Source: Gnetum montanum (lineage: Eukaryota; Streptophyta; Gnetopsida; Gnetales; Gnetaceae). From it: a stretch of DNA of 28,665 nt. Under the pieces are notes generated by a model. The model was given only the letters and a program-made list of their open reading frames with translations, had not been told where the DNA came from and searched no databases. The stretch covers positions 176,018 to 204,682 of the forward strand of contig MNCI01005013.1 in the NCBI GenBank assembly GCA_015680685.1. The letters are read 5' to 3'. The position numbers and the translations under genes are program-made. Positions 27,474 to 28,665 of the stretch are shown here, one piece after another. Position 1 is the stretch's first letter, and each line of letters begins with the position of its first letter.

Positions 27474-28665
27474 CGGTTATTCGAGGGTTTGGAACTTGGA
27501 ATAAGTCTCATGTAACATATACAGTAACTTAACATTGCTTACCAAAATCCAATCTACTAGAATCTTTGAAATCAGAGACCTTTCCACTAAATAAACACCT
27601 TATTGTTTATTTGTGTTTATTTGAGAAAACATCGGATGATTTGGTGCATATGGGTGACAATCCTAAGTTTAGCACCACTTGATGCATATCGTAAGCAAAC
27701 AACTTGGGGCCTATTTACTATTTCTTCATTGCCATGCAATAAACCAACACATATCTTTGCATTGTGTGTTTTTTCCTATGAAATGTATTTATTATTTTTT
27801 TTATAAAAATCAAAACCCATGACTTATAGCTTTTAAATCAAGAGTCTTATCACAAGGCTACTGTCTCATTGTTTTTTGTAAAAAGGAAAAAAAAAAACTC
27901 TTTGAAGATTAAAGAACACATGAACCAAAAATAAAGAACAAATAGCAACAAAAGCTAAAATCTTTCCATCCTTAGCCTCCAAAACAAAAAAAATTAAAAT
28001 TATACAAAATAAATTAATTGTAAGAAACTAATTTTAGCATCTACATTTTTGTGGTTGTGTTGATTTTCATTTTTCTTTAAAATAATTTTCTTTAATTATT
28101 TATGCAAGTAGTAAGAAATTTTGTTAGTGTTGCTCTAATGTATTTATGCTTCTAATTCATCATTTTTATTTATTTTATGGCTACAATTTAAACTTGTAAA
28201 TCAAAGTTAAATCCAAATCCTTAGGGTTTTGTAGCATTTTTATTAGTTATTTATAGGATTTTATTAATAATTAATAGGGGTGTCACATTACACTTCTTGA
28301 TTTCCCTTTCTTTTACATGATATGTTGCTTGTTGAATCTAACCCTAGCTTTCAACTATTTTATTTTTTTTTCATAGTTTCCACTTCATATCTTGATGTCT
28401 TATTTCTTTGACATCATCTCCTCTTGGTGATAATAGCAATGACAGTTCCTTTGAGCATTGTGACCTAGGTCACAATGGAAGCTAAGGGTTGCTACAAAAG
28501 TTCCAACAAATTTCTAACATGTGTCCAAGTTTAGCATGACATCATTGGCATTTGGCATGGGTGCTGATAGCTAGAGTAACATCTAGTAGACATTTTGGAT
28601 GTGTGTGGGCACAATCAACATTTTAGAATACTAGGGGAGAGCCATTTAGAGACACATTAATAAAT
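27474..28665. other. AT-rich intergenic sequence, no gene seen
   Basis: No coding frame or conserved motif is convincing. It contains poly-A and poly-T runs, a tRNA-like A-box word near 27811-27870 on the minus strand, a ggggtgtcacatta block at about 28276 that could be an LTR-type edge, and a perfect 22-bp palindrome at 28456-28477. Confidence 0.4.
27811..27870 (-). repeat. Second tRNA-like A-box sequence, possible SINE remnant
   Basis: The minus strand reads aatgagacagtagccttgtg followed by ataagactcttga, aligned with the related segment at 7560-7625 over about 35 bases (aatgag...aagactcttga). No B box or tRNA fold is convincing. Confidence 0.25.

Noticed and set aside
27292-27504. Plus-strand frame with an internal repeated peptide
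   Set aside because: The repeat is produced by the duplicated contig ends around N at 27426.

Overview
The window looks like intergenic DNA from a seed plant, most likely a gymnosperm such as a conifer. It is AT-rich and gene-poor and packed with decayed, nested retroelements: a Ty3/gypsy element, an endogenous caulimovirid (plant pararetrovirus) and a plant L1-type LINE. The only host gene is a broken receptor-like kinase with plant-style introns. The conifer assignment is inference from repeat content; no species marker is present.

Layout. (1) 1-6712, minus strand: a degraded Ty3/gypsy retrotransposon of Athila/Tat type. In its own sense the order is gag, protease, reverse transcriptase (RT), RNase H, integrase, then a long non-coding 3' region. 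(2) 6713-7639: its upstream non-coding or LTR-like sequence, with a minus-strand TATA-like box. (3) 7640-8092, minus strand: a scrap of a non-LTR element. (4) 8093-9172, minus strand: a rearranged piece of a pararetrovirus. (5) 9178 to about 15785, plus strand: a nearly complete unit of the same virus family. It starts at the tRNA-Met primer site and carries an uninterrupted 1217-codon movement/capsid/protease polyprotein. An RT-RNase H half follows in the same frame but is broken by five stops, then 3' ORFs of unknown function, a TATA promoter, a leader with direct repeats and a poly(A) signal. (6) About 15815-18806, plus strand: a 5'-truncated malectin-like/LRR receptor kinase pseudogene lying directly behind the viral promoter. 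(7) 19187-25032, plus strand: an almost complete LINE flanked by a 17-bp target-site duplication. (8) 25050-28665: AT-rich sequence with no recognisable gene, including an un-collapsed contig overlap around the N at 27426.

The most notable contrast is inside the virus. The 3.65-kb structural polyprotein is open, while the 1.5-kb replication half has five in-frame stops. Where the inverted copy allows comparison, four of those are C-to-T changes private to the plus copy, as expected from deamination of methylated cytosine. The fifth stop is shared by both copies, so they may come from an ancestor that was already defective. The open half could reflect retained function, or recombination between younger and older copies; dN/dS and copy comparison would decide. 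No CRISPR array, rRNA or confident tRNA gene was seen.
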